From the NCBI RefSeq assembly GCF_002237755.1, contig NZ_MWSJ01000006.1, positions 62,001 to 126,000 on the forward strand: a DNA stretch of 64,000 nucleotides. The letters run 5' to 3'. A program made the position numbers and the translations under genes. This DNA comes from Lysinibacillus sp. KCTC 33748. GTDB taxonomy: Bacteria; Bacillota; Bacilli; Bacillales_A; Planococcaceae. Numbering within the stretch: the stretch's first letter is position 1; each line of letters starts with the position of its first letter. Shown in pieces: positions 15,293 to 23,078 of this stretch. The notes below the pieces were generated by a model. That model was given only the letters and a program-made list of their open reading frames with translations, did not search any database and had not been told where the DNA came from.

Positions 15293-15575
15293 AATTCCTC
15301 CACCCTATATATACTTTAAGCTGTTTTAAAATATATGCTAAATAGAAACGAATATGATAATAGTCAGTTTTTAGAAAAAGATTCATTGTATTCATTACTA
15401 AAATTAAAAGATCATTTTTCGATGAATCTCTTTTTGTCGTTTTATTATCGAATTTTGCGTCATTGACATGTTGGTGATATTGAATTGACTGAATATTGTT
15501 TAAATTTTATACTTTTTAGTAGTAATACCAGATTCATTGATTTAGTAACTACTAATGAAGGTGAGGAATGGAAGT

Positions 15576-17264
15576 ATGAAATGGGATGCGAGTTATGATG
15601 TGGTAGTAGTAGGTTCAGGCGCAGCAGGGCTAACGGCAGGTCTGACAGCAAAGCTACATGGGATGAAATCATTAGTTATTGAAAAGACAGAGCGTTATGG
15701 AGGGGCATCTGCCTTGTATGGTGGAGCACTATGGATTCCAAATAATCATGTGATTAAGAGTGAAGGTGTTCCTGATACACATAAACTAGCGCGTTTATAC
15801 TTAGATTCAACTATAGGTGATCGTGTACCAGAGGCTTTAAAGGAAGCTTATATTAAACGAGGACCAGAAATGTTAAGGTATTTCAATAATCATACTCGGC
15901 ATATGCGTTTCCAATATGCGAAAGGTTATTCGGATTATTATCCTGAAAAACCAGGTGGCTTCCCTCAAGGACGGTCGATTGAGCCACTTATTTTTGATTT
16001 GAAGAAAATGGGGGCATTAGTAGATACGATGCGTCGTTCTTCATTATCCACTAAAGGTTTTACGATGAATAGCTCTGAGTTTCATAAGGTAAATATGATT
16101 AGACGTACGACAAAAGGGAAAACAACTGCATTAAAACTAGGCTTACGATTAGTGAAATCGAAATTAACAGGAAGTCTGCCTGTTGCATTAGGGGAAGCGC
16201 TCATTGCTCGTTTACGAATGTCACTTGCAGAAGCGAATGGAGAACTGTGGATCTCGACTGCATTTCAAGATTTTATCGTCGAAAATAATCGAGTGACCGG
16301 TATTGTAGTTGTACGAGATGGGCAGGAGATGCGGATTGAGGCGAAACGTGGGGTAGTCCTTTCTTCAGGTGGATTTTCTCATAATCAAGCATATCGCGAA
16401 AAATATTTGCCGGCACCAACAAACTCAAAATGGACTTCTACGCCAGAGGGACAAACGGGAGATATTATCGAACCAAGTGTGAAAATAGGGGCGACGCTAG
16501 ATTTAATGGATAAAGTATGGGGAGCTCCTTCCGTTATTGATCCACAAGGGCAACCTTTCTTCCTTGTTGCAGACCGCGGAGTGCCTAATATGATAGTTGT
16601 GGATGGTGTTGGGAAACGATATTTGAATGAAGCTGCACCTTATCATGAATTTGTAGATAATATGTATATTCATCATCAAGAAACAAATCAGGCTATACCT
16701 TCTTGGATCGTCATCGATGCAACAGCAAAGAGCCGTTATATTTTCACAGGATTATTTCCAGGCCAAGCTTTCCCAAAAAGTTGGTTTGATAACGGCGTAG
16801 TGAAAAGTGTACAAACAATCGAAGAGCTTGCAGAGCAAATGAATGTTCCGGTGGAGAATTTAGTGGAAACTGTAGAGCGTTTCAATACCTTTGCTCGTAA
16901 TGGCCGAGATGAAGATTTCCTTCGAGGAGATAGTGCTTATGATAAGTATTATGGAGATCCTACTTTGAAGAATCCGAACCTAGCAGAGCTTACAAATGCT
17001 CCATTTTATGCACTCGCTTTATATCCAGGAGATATAGGGACTAAGGGGGGCTTAGTGGTGGATGAGCATGCGCGCGTTTTAAAGGCAGACGGTACGGCAA
17101 TTGGAGGGTTATATGCATCAGGCAATTGCTCAGCCTCTATAATGGGAGAGACTTATCCGGGACCAGGTGCAACATTGGGCCCTGGTATGACATTAAGCTA
17201 TATTGCAACAACGCATATGGCGAAAGAAGGTAATAAGGAACAATTGCCTTTATTAAAAGTTTAA
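15576..17264 (+). CDS. FAD-dependent dehydrogenase, 3-ketosteroid delta-1-dehydrogenase-like
   Basis: 562 residues of the fumarate reductase/KstD flavoprotein family. DVVVVGSGAAGLTAGLTAKLHG binds the FAD dinucleotide, GGASALYGGALWIPNN follows as in KstD, SSGGFSHN lies mid-protein, and the C-terminus carries GGLYASGNCSASIMGETYPGPGATLGPGMTLSY, the KstD signature (Y-P-G-P-G-x-T-x-G). KstD inserts a double bond in the steroid A ring, but a Firmicute with no other steroid genes nearby may use another enone or polycyclic substrate. ATG 15576 begins the conserved part; an in-frame ATG at 15555 lacks a ribosome site. Confidence 0.8.
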   Translation: MKWDASYDVVVVGSGAAGLTAGLTAKLHGMKSLVIEKTERYGGASALYGGALWIPNNHVIKSEGVPDTHKLARLYLDSTIGDRVPEALKEAYIKRGPEMLRYFNNHTRHMRFQYAKGYSDYYPEKPGGFPQGRSIEPLIFDLKKMGALVDTMRRSSLSTKGFTMNSSEFHKVNMIRRTTKGKTTALKLGLRLVKSKLTGSLPVALGEALIARLRMSLAEANGELWISTAFQDFIVENNRVTGIVVVRDGQEMRIEAKRGVVLSSGGFSHNQAYREKYLPAPTNSKWTSTPEGQTGDIIEPSVKIGATLDLMDKVWGAPSVIDPQGQPFFLVADRGVPNMIVVDGVGKRYLNEAAPYHEFVDNMYIHHQETNQAIPSWIVIDATAKSRYIFTGLFPGQAFPKSWFDNGVVKSVQTIEELAEQMNVPVENLVETVERFNTFARNGRDEDFLRGDSAYDKYYGDPTLKNPNLAELTNAPFYALALYPGDIGTKGGLVVDEHARVLKADGTAIGGLYASGNCSASIMGETYPGPGATLGPGMTLSYIATTHMAKEGNKEQLPLLKV

Positions 17265-17277
17265 CATTGTAATAATG

Positions 17278-17313
17278 CCTAAGTTCAGTATTTTACTGGA
17301 TTTAGGTTTTTTG
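17278..17313 (+). terminator. intrinsic terminator
   Basis: CCTAAGTTCAGT pairs with ACTGGATTTAGG (wobble pairs included), followed by TTTTTT. Confidence 0.75.
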
Positions 17314-17394
17314 TTTGATCTTCATTCAATTGATTATTGAATAAAGGGTTCTATAAGTTAATAGATACGAATATAGATTCAATTAAGTGTAAAA

Positions 17395-17424
17395 TTGGTT
17401 CATACCCAAAAATAGGGATAATAT
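17395..17424 (+). promoter_or_regulatory. candidate promoter of the first exopolysaccharide unit
   Basis: TTGGTT (17395-17400), 18 bases, TAATAT (17419-17424). The leader of about 110 bases that follows contains an unusually GC-rich stretch (17458-17515) of unknown role. Confidence 0.4.
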
Positions 17425-17539
17425 TTATCGAAATGCATGTTAACTATAAGTTTTGGTGCAGAGCCTGAGCGACACTACGTAGGAATGGAGATCCCCGCTT
17501 TATGGAGATGAGCTGTAAAAAACTTAGAAGGGAGAGATT

Positions 17540-19243
17540 ATGCACGTGCTATCTTATAGACTCGTAACAACGATAGAAGAGTTAGAGATCTATAAAAGTA
17601 CTTGGTCACAAATACTTGAACGTGAAAAAAATAATAATCCATTCATTGAATTTGAATGGGTTTCGACATGGTGGACGACGTTAGGTGTTCATGACAACGT
17701 AGAGATTTACATAGTCGAACATAAAGGTATGGCGATAGCCTTTTTCCCGTTTGTTCGTTGTCAACGATTAGGTGGTACACAGTATTATGTTTTTTTAGGA
17801 CAAGGGTTTGCGACTTATATGGACGTCATTGCAGAGAAGCAATGGAAGGAACCTGCAATAAAATACTTACTAAAGGAGCTTTCTCAGAAAGATGGTCGGT
17901 TTATTATAGCGTTAAATGGCTTGTTAGAGAGTGAACAAACATCTCAACTATTAGAAATATATGCAATAGAGCATCAGATCCCTCATTCTATTTTTCGTAC
18001 GGTCACGTCTTATATTGATTTTCAATCTATAAAGCTTGAGGACTTTCTTCATAAGCATAGAAAAAATTTTAAATCGATTCAACGTCGTGAAAAAAAGTTA
18101 AAGGTGCTTGGTCAAGTATCTTTTCAAGAGGTACATCCTGAAGGCCTAGCTGGCATGTTTGATTTGTTTGCGAGAAGATGGCGGAAGAAACTCGATACGA
18201 GTGGGTTTACAGAAGCTAAAACACGACTCTTTTTTGAGCGATTGGCAAAGGAGAAAAGTAACGCGTTCCGAGTAGAAATCGATAGTCTCCAGTTTGGAGG
18301 ATATTGGATTGGCTTTACTATCGATATTTGCTGTAGAGATCGAAATTTTTGCCAAGCTATGGGACATGAACCTGATTTTAATATGTTCGGACCTGGTCGT
18401 ATAATCGAGAGAGAAAATATGCTCAAAGCACACGCCAAAAACTATCGTTTTTATGATTTAGGCAGTGGTTATGAGCCCTACAAGTTTGAGTGGTATACAG
18501 ATGTTGATTTTTCAAGAAAATTTGTAATGAGTACAAACGGCAAAAGAGAGCGTATTTTACGATTCATGATGGTCTTACGAGACAGATTGAAAGGTCAATT
18601 AAAGAATAATCACCAGCTCGTGAAATTGAAGCGAAATCGATTAGGGGAGCTGTGCTATTTTTTAAAAAATGCCCGACTAAAGGATTGGTTCCATTGTTTC
18701 AAAAAGGGAATTAATCGCATGATAGCTGTTCATATGTTTGATATTTATGTTGCTAACAATGGACAATGTAAAACTACATCCAATTTTAATGAAGTGTTTA
18801 TTCAGGATGTGATGGCATGGGAGGGTCGTGCTAATTACGTCTCAAACTATCATAAAGGCTATCGGATCTTTAGAAATAGCGCGGATGAAATAGCTTATGT
18901 AAGACATGATCAACTATTTCGTGAAGAAGCGATAGGATTTACACTCAAGCTTCCATCAAATGTTTCCTACATTAAAGAAAAAAATCAACAGCTGTCCGAT
19001 GTTGTTGCCTATGTGCAGAAGGAAGGAATAGCCGTCTGTACATCCGTTTATTGGTATGAAAGAAAAAGACGTAGAGAGCTAGCGCAATTAGGTTTTCAAA
19101 GGATAGAGAGGATAAAAATAATTCAATTATTTAAAAAGAAAAAGATATACCGCCAAGAAAACAATTGGTTAAAATATCTTCAATCACAAGGGCAAAATAT
19201 TGACCATCTATGGCAATTAGCACTATTACCTTTATTAATCTAA
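17540..19243 (+). CDS. CelD/BcsL-like GNAT acyltransferase (copy 1)
   Basis: 567 residues. The N-terminal 340 match the CelD/BcsL Acetyltransf_6 pattern: NNPFIEFEWVSTWWTTLG near residue 32, AIAFFPFVR, HRKNFKSIQRREKKL, LFARRWRKKLDTSGF, the acceptor-site region GGYWIGFTIDICC, MGHEPDFNMFGPGRI, and YRFYDLGSGYEPYKFEW. A C-terminal extension of about 200 residues, basic and tyrosine-rich, is shared with the paralogue at 23,079. Such proteins are thought to acylate exopolysaccharide or its lipid-linked precursor. It is separated from the rest of the locus by a family A repeat, a minus-strand gene and osmC. Confidence 0.75.
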   Translation: MHVLSYRLVTTIEELEIYKSTWSQILEREKNNNPFIEFEWVSTWWTTLGVHDNVEIYIVEHKGMAIAFFPFVRCQRLGGTQYYVFLGQGFATYMDVIAEKQWKEPAIKYLLKELSQKDGRFIIALNGLLESEQTSQLLEIYAIEHQIPHSIFRTVTSYIDFQSIKLEDFLHKHRKNFKSIQRREKKLKVLGQVSFQEVHPEGLAGMFDLFARRWRKKLDTSGFTEAKTRLFFERLAKEKSNAFRVEIDSLQFGGYWIGFTIDICCRDRNFCQAMGHEPDFNMFGPGRIIERENMLKAHAKNYRFYDLGSGYEPYKFEWYTDVDFSRKFVMSTNGKRERILRFMMVLRDRLKGQLKNNHQLVKLKRNRLGELCYFLKNARLKDWFHCFKKGINRMIAVHMFDIYVANNGQCKTTSNFNEVFIQDVMAWEGRANYVSNYHKGYRIFRNSADEIAYVRHDQLFREEAIGFTLKLPSNVSYIKEKNQQLSDVVAYVQKEGIAVCTSVYWYERKRRRELAQLGFQRIERIKIIQLFKKKKIYRQENNWLKYLQSQGQNIDHLWQLALLPLLI

Positions 19244-19244
19244 C

Positions 19245-19594
19245 TTCTTTCAGCAAATGTCTTTTGTACCGAATGCGTAGTTACAGATACAGGTGTCCAA
19301 ACACCGGCTGAAATAGAGGAACTCAGTCAAAGAACGCCACGTCCTGTGGCAATGACTGAGTGACCAACATCTCGTTGGCCTAAAGCCTCCGGCGGATGTC
19401 ACGGAATCGGAAAGGAGTTCTTAGGGGATGCTAGCCTAAAAACATCGCATCCATGCGATAACGGCTAACTGACCTGCATCGGTAAAAACGCCACGTCCTG
19501 TGGCATTACCGAAATGACCGACATCGTGTCGGCCTTCGTGCAGGCCAAAGCACAAAGCCGATTCCAGACACAATTATGCCGAGGCATAATTGAT
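19245..19594 (+). repeat. family A dispersed repeat, copy A1, with three structured units
   Basis: It starts right after the stop of copy 1 of the acyltransferase (TAACTTCTTTCAGC) and ends just before its terminator. Unit 1: outer stem ACTCAGTCA/TGACTGAGT (19321-19329, 19353-19361), inner GCCAC-GTCCT-GTGGC, then hairpin CCAAC-ATCTC-GTTGG. Unit 2 (from 19432): TAGCC/GGCTA, inner ATCGCAT-CC-ATGCGAT, hairpin CCTGC...GCAGG. Unit 3 (19480-19532) sits inside the loop of unit 2's second hairpin: CGGTAA/TTACCG, inner GCCAC-GTCCT-GTGGC, hairpin CCGAC-ATCGT-GTCGG. The frame of the element is CGGAATCGG/CCGATTCC and a closing palindrome CAATTATGCC-GA-GGCATAATTG. Confidence 0.85.
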
Positions 19595-19637
19595 AAAAAA
19601 ATCCCTAGCGTCAATGCAACGACGCTAGGGATTTTTT
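19595..19637. terminator. strong bidirectional terminator
   Basis: AAAAAAATCCCTAGCGTC pairs perfectly with GACGCTAGGGATTTTTT; it serves both convergent genes. Confidence 0.85.
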
Positions 19638-19641
19638 ATGA

Positions 19642-20331
19642 TTAAAAGTGTATACCTGGTTTATCAGAAAGCTTGCAGCCTGTACCATACTTCGCTTTTA
19701 GAGCACCTTTAAAATTAGTTTGCTCAAGTTCAGGGAATGCTTGTTTCCAAAGTTCAAACACATTGTGACTTGAAGCAGTACCTTCTTTTGTTAGTCGAAC
19801 AATATGGAAACCATATTCATCGTTGCATCGAGCTAATGGACGATTTACACGCACATTAATGATTCGACCGCTCGCTGTAACTTCATATAAGCCTTCGTAA
19901 CCTGAAATGGCACGTTTTTCTTCAATAATCTCAGCTGTTTTTTCTACTTTTTCTTTCTTTTCTTTTTGTGCTTCTTTGACTTCGTTTTTTTCTACAGGCT
20001 TAGTAGCTTCTTTAACTTCTTCTTTTTCTACAGACGTAGCTACTTCTTTAACTTCCTCTGTCTCCACAGTCGTAGCCTCTTCGTTATTTTGAGGTGCAAG
20101 CTGTTCCATAATGACAAAATCCTTGTTAGAAGCTTTGTCGCTCATTGTAGCCATTATGTTCATAATAGAGCCTACATAACGCACTGGTTTATCTTTACCT
20201 TCTTCAAATACGAAAATATTATAATCGGTTTTATTCATTTTTTTCATAATAATATTTCCTGTTTTAGTAGTAAAACCGATAAATTTGTTCTTTTTAAGTG
20301 CTTGTATTGCTTGTTGCTTTGTTAAAATCAT
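19642..20331 (-). CDS. NUMOD4-motif protein with charged repeat linker
   Basis: 229 residues in three parts. Residues 1-80 form a compact domain (TKQQAIQALKKNKFIGFTT ... DYNIFVFEEGKDKPVRYVG). Residues 84-140 are a low-complexity E/K/V linker with three loose copies of a V-E-K-x-E-V-K-E-A unit. The C-terminus begins ISGYEGLYEVTASGRIINV, a clear NUMOD4 motif, the DNA-binding module usually found before HNH in homing endonucleases. No HNH residues follow. It may bind DNA without cutting it. The start is ATG in a convergent single-gene unit; no promoter was assigned. Confidence 0.65.
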   Translation of the reverse strand: MILTKQQAIQALKKNKFIGFTTKTGNIIMKKMNKTDYNIFVFEEGKDKPVRYVGSIMNIMATMSDKASNKDFVIMEQLAPQNNEEATTVETEEVKEVATSVEKEEVKEATKPVEKNEVKEAQKEKKEKVEKTAEIIEEKRAISGYEGLYEVTASGRIINVRVNRPLARCNDEYGFHIVRLTKEGTASSHNVFELWKQAFPELEQTNFKGALKAKYGTGCKLSDKPGIHF

Positions 20332-20456
20332 TTTTTAAATCTCCTAAAGAATCGTTTTTTCTATTCTACCATAAAATCAGCTTCTCTGTTTTTCTTAAAT
20401 ATTTGCTGTTTTATTATGGTGCTTAATAATTCTAAGAAAAACGTTTATCGACATAG

Positions 20457-20610
20457 TGTGGGGGTGATTTCCGTTCAGGCTGGGCGCTTTCGATGAGTCG
20501 CTTGGGGTAACCTTGCAAACTGTTTCGGTAGGTAATAGAATTGTCGGGTAATCAAGAAAACTGTTCCGAGCGTGTGGAACTGCTCGGGTAAGCGCTCTAA
20601 TCATACCCAC
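20457..20610. repeat. family B dispersed repeat, B1 (degenerate)
   Basis: GTGGGGGTGATTTCCGTTC at the left end and AATCATACCCAC at the right end are imperfect terminal inverted repeats; the inside starts GGCTGGGCGCTT like other family B copies. It immediately precedes osmC, so it may contribute to the leader of that gene. Confidence 0.55.
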
Positions 20611-20633
20611 ATAACCAAAAGGAGGATTTTATT

Positions 20634-21077
20634 ATGGTTCAACATTTATTTAATATGAATTTAAAATGGTCGGAGGGGAGAAATGGGACTGGTACGATTG
20701 TTGCGGACAATCTTCATACGAAAATTTCTATTCCTCGAGAAATGAATGGACCAGGTGTTGGGACAAATCCTGATGAAATGCTGCTCGGAGCGGCAGCGAC
20801 GTGCTATTTAATTACACTTGCTGCATTACTTGAAAATGCGAAGGTTGCTCTGTTGGATTTGACTATGCAAGCTGAAGGTTATGTAGATGTCACGAATGGT
20901 GTTTTTACTTATGAGCGAATCGTCCATAAGCCGAAAATTGTTGTACAAAATTTAACGGAGCGAGAACAAAAGAGAATTAATCGATTAGCGGAGAAGGCTG
21001 AACAAACATGTATGATTAGTAAGGCATTAAAAGGCAATGTTCACATTGCATGTGATGTACAAATTATACAAGGGTAA
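20634..21077 (+). CDS. OsmC-family peroxiredoxin-like protein
   Basis: 147 residues of the OsmC/Ohr fold. The two redox cysteines are at AAATCYLITLAALL and AEQTCMISKAL, the first helix carries NPDEMLLGAAA, and the sequence fits the SACOL1771-type branch with a lysyl/sulfur-transfer or peroxide-reducing role. GGAGGATTTTATT precedes the ATG. It has its own terminator, so it is probably an independent gene inserted within the exopolysaccharide locus. Confidence 0.85.
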   Translation: MVQHLFNMNLKWSEGRNGTGTIVADNLHTKISIPREMNGPGVGTNPDEMLLGAAATCYLITLAALLENAKVALLDLTMQAEGYVDVTNGVFTYERIVHKPKIVVQNLTEREQKRINRLAEKAEQTCMISKALKGNVHIACDVQIIQG

Positions 21078-21102
21078 CATTTGAACATATCCATTTATGG
21101 CA

Positions 21103-21140
21103 GGAGTTTTTCAAACTAGTTTTGAAAAAACTCCTTTTTT
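21103..21140 (+). terminator. intrinsic terminator
   Basis: GGAGTTTTTCAAA and TTTGAAAAAACTCC pair, followed by TTTTTT. Confidence 0.8.
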
Positions 21141-21159
21141 GAGGCATCCACAAAAGTTA

Positions 21160-21186
21160 GGAACGGAAATCAACCCATGTCATGGT
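21160..21186. repeat. family B end fragment (B2)
   Basis: A lone GGAACGGAAATCAACCCATG matches the right end of family B copies (GGAACGGAAATCAACCCCAC); no partner end is visible within 200 bases. Confidence 0.45.
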
Positions 21187-21299
21187 GATGAACCCCTTTT
21201 TACCATTTTATTATGAAAATGCTTTATCAAAAGTAGTTCTATAAATGTCCCAAATGAATATATAAAGTTAAGTGCTAAAAAAATGCAAAGGATGATGTA

Positions 21300-21935
21300 T
21301 TGCACGGGCAGTTAGCTCAGACTAAAACATTTTATAGTAAAATCGGAAAAAGAATTTTTGATATTGTGGGGGCACTCCTATTACTTTTCATAACCATTCC
21401 TCTTATGTTAGTAGTTTTCCTCATTCTACTCATTAGTACAGGTCGCCCTGTTTTTTTTAAACAAATCCGTACTGGACAGGAACATCAGCGCTTTATTATT
21501 TGGAAGCTGCGGACAATGACCATACAGGCAGTTCCGGTAAAAATGCCAAGATTGTGTGCTGACGGAATTCCAGATGATTTTTATTTTAAAACCGAACAGG
21601 ATGCACGCATTACAAGGGTTGGGGCTGTTCTTCGGAAGTTAAGTATTGATGAAATTCCTCAGCTCATTAATGTCTTAAAAGGGGATATGAGTATTGTTGG
21701 ACCACGGCCAGAAGTTCCAACCTTTACAAATGCTTATAACACTTTACAGGCACGACGTTTAGAAGTGAAGCCTGGTTTAACAGGGCTTGCTCAAATTAAC
21801 GGCCGCTCTAATATTTCTCACGGACAAAAAATTTCATATGACCTAGAATACGTTGTTAAATATTCATTTTGGATGGATATAAAAATTATCATCAAAACAC
21901 TTTTCGTAGTTTTAGCGAGAACAGGTGCTTATTAA
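21300..21935 (+). CDS. exopolysaccharide priming sugar transferase
   Basis: 211 residues of the bacterial sugar transferase family (PF02397): one membrane helix (IVGALLLLFITIPLMLVVFLILL), then FKQIRTGQEHQRFIIWKLRTM, LSIDEIPQLINVLKGDMSIVGPRPE and VKPGLTGLAQINGRS, all family hallmarks. It transfers a sugar-1-phosphate to undecaprenyl phosphate to start the repeat unit at the cytoplasmic face. The TTG start has AAAGGA seven bases upstream; the ATG just before is in another frame. It heads a tight operon of five genes to 26,492. Confidence 0.85.
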   Translation: MHGQLAQTKTFYSKIGKRIFDIVGALLLLFITIPLMLVVFLILLISTGRPVFFKQIRTGQEHQRFIIWKLRTMTIQAVPVKMPRLCADGIPDDFYFKTEQDARITRVGAVLRKLSIDEIPQLINVLKGDMSIVGPRPEVPTFTNAYNTLQARRLEVKPGLTGLAQINGRSNISHGQKISYDLEYVVKYSFWMDIKIIIKTLFVVLARTGAY

Positions 21936-21955
21936 ATATTAAGGAGTGTTAGGTA

Positions 21956-23077
21956 CTGAAAATCGTTCAGCTTATTACACGGATGGATAAGATTGGCGGA
22001 GCGCAAAAGCATGTGGAGGCTCTTGCCATAAAATTGAAGCAAGATGCTCACGAGGTAACAATTGTAACGGGCCATTATGATCCATCATTGTGGCGTTTTC
22101 AAGAAGAAAAAATTGATGTTATTAGTATTCCGGCGATGCAGCGGGAGATTCACTTAAAAAAGGATTTACAAACCTTTTGGCAATTAAGAACCGCATTTAA
22201 AAAAATAAAACCAGATATTATTGCAGCCCATTCATCAAAGGCAGGAGCAATTGGACGTGTAGTAGGTAGGCTTTTACATATTCCTACTGTTTTTACAGCC
22301 CATAGCTGGAGTTTTACCGAAGGCGTACCACATAAAAAAAAGATGGTGTATCGTCGAATGGAAAAATCAGTTCAGCCGTTAACAGCTAAAATTATTACGG
22401 TATCTGAATATGACCGCAAGTTAGCATTAACGAAAAAAATTGCTCCTGCTCATAAAATGCTGACGATTCATAATGGCATTGACCAAATAGAGAAGCAAGT
22501 AGCACCTAATAGAGAGAAGCAGGAGCATCCATTAATTGTGATGGTTGCTCGTTTTGAAGTGCCAAAAAGACAGGATTTATTGCTAGAGGCTTTAGCAGAG
22601 CTTTCTGATATACCTTGGCGCCTTCAATTAATAGGTGATGGCTCATTACGTCCTAATTTAGAACAATTTATTGCTACTAAAGGTTTAACGGATCGTGTCT
22701 CATTTTTGGGCAATCAATTAGATGTCACCTCTTTGCTTGAGGAAAGTCATTTATTTATTTTGCTATCAGATTGGGAGGGCTTACCGATCTCAATTATTGA
22801 AGCGATGCGAGCAGGGCTTCCGATTATTGCCACGAATGTAGGTGGCGTCAATGAGTTAGTTACTGATAATGAGAATGGATTTTTAATTAACCGAGATGAT
22901 AAAGACCTATTAAAGAACAGGCTTAAACAACTGTTGATGGATAAGAACAGTCGTCAAAAAATGGGGGACGCAAGTGAACGTAGATTTTTAAGGGATTATA
23001 CGTTTCTACCAATGTATCAGAAAACTCTATTTGTCTACGAACAAGCTGTATCAGAGTCCGTTAAGAAAGGTGATTAA
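21956..23077 (+). CDS. GT4-family glycosyltransferase with a CTG start
   Basis: 373 residues of GT-B fold: KIVQLITRMDKIGGAQKHV at the N-terminus, VFTAHSWSFTEG, then the donor domain VMVARFEVPKRQDLLLEAL and the E-x7-E segment SDWEGLPISIIEAMRAGLPIIATNVGGVNELV. It adds a sugar from a nucleotide donor to the lipid-linked chain. Relatives begin M-K-I-V-Q-L-I-T-R, and here that methionine is CTG at 21956, nine bases after AAGGAG. The first ATG (21983) would delete the first beta strand. Confidence 0.8.
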   Translation: MKIVQLITRMDKIGGAQKHVEALAIKLKQDAHEVTIVTGHYDPSLWRFQEEKIDVISIPAMQREIHLKKDLQTFWQLRTAFKKIKPDIIAAHSSKAGAIGRVVGRLLHIPTVFTAHSWSFTEGVPHKKKMVYRRMEKSVQPLTAKIITVSEYDRKLALTKKIAPAHKMLTIHNGIDQIEKQVAPNREKQEHPLIVMVARFEVPKRQDLLLEALAELSDIPWRLQLIGDGSLRPNLEQFIATKGLTDRVSFLGNQLDVTSLLEESHLFILLSDWEGLPISIIEAMRAGLPIIATNVGGVNELVTDNENGFLINRDDKDLLKNRLKQLLMDKNSRQKMGDASERRFLRDYTFLPMYQKTLFVYEQAVSESVKKGD

Positions 23078-23078
23078 T

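Noticed and set aside
19320-19535. CRISPR array
   Set aside because: The repeated pieces share shape but not sequence, spacing is irregular, and no cas genes are present.
19245-19594. insertion sequence with its own transposase
   Set aside because: No transposase-like frame in any family A or B copy; they can only be non-autonomous or not transposons at all.
19907-20325. Ser/Thr- and Phe-rich plus-strand frames opposite the NUMOD4 gene
   Set aside because: Antisense of the E/K/V repeat linker; low complexity and no ribosome site.
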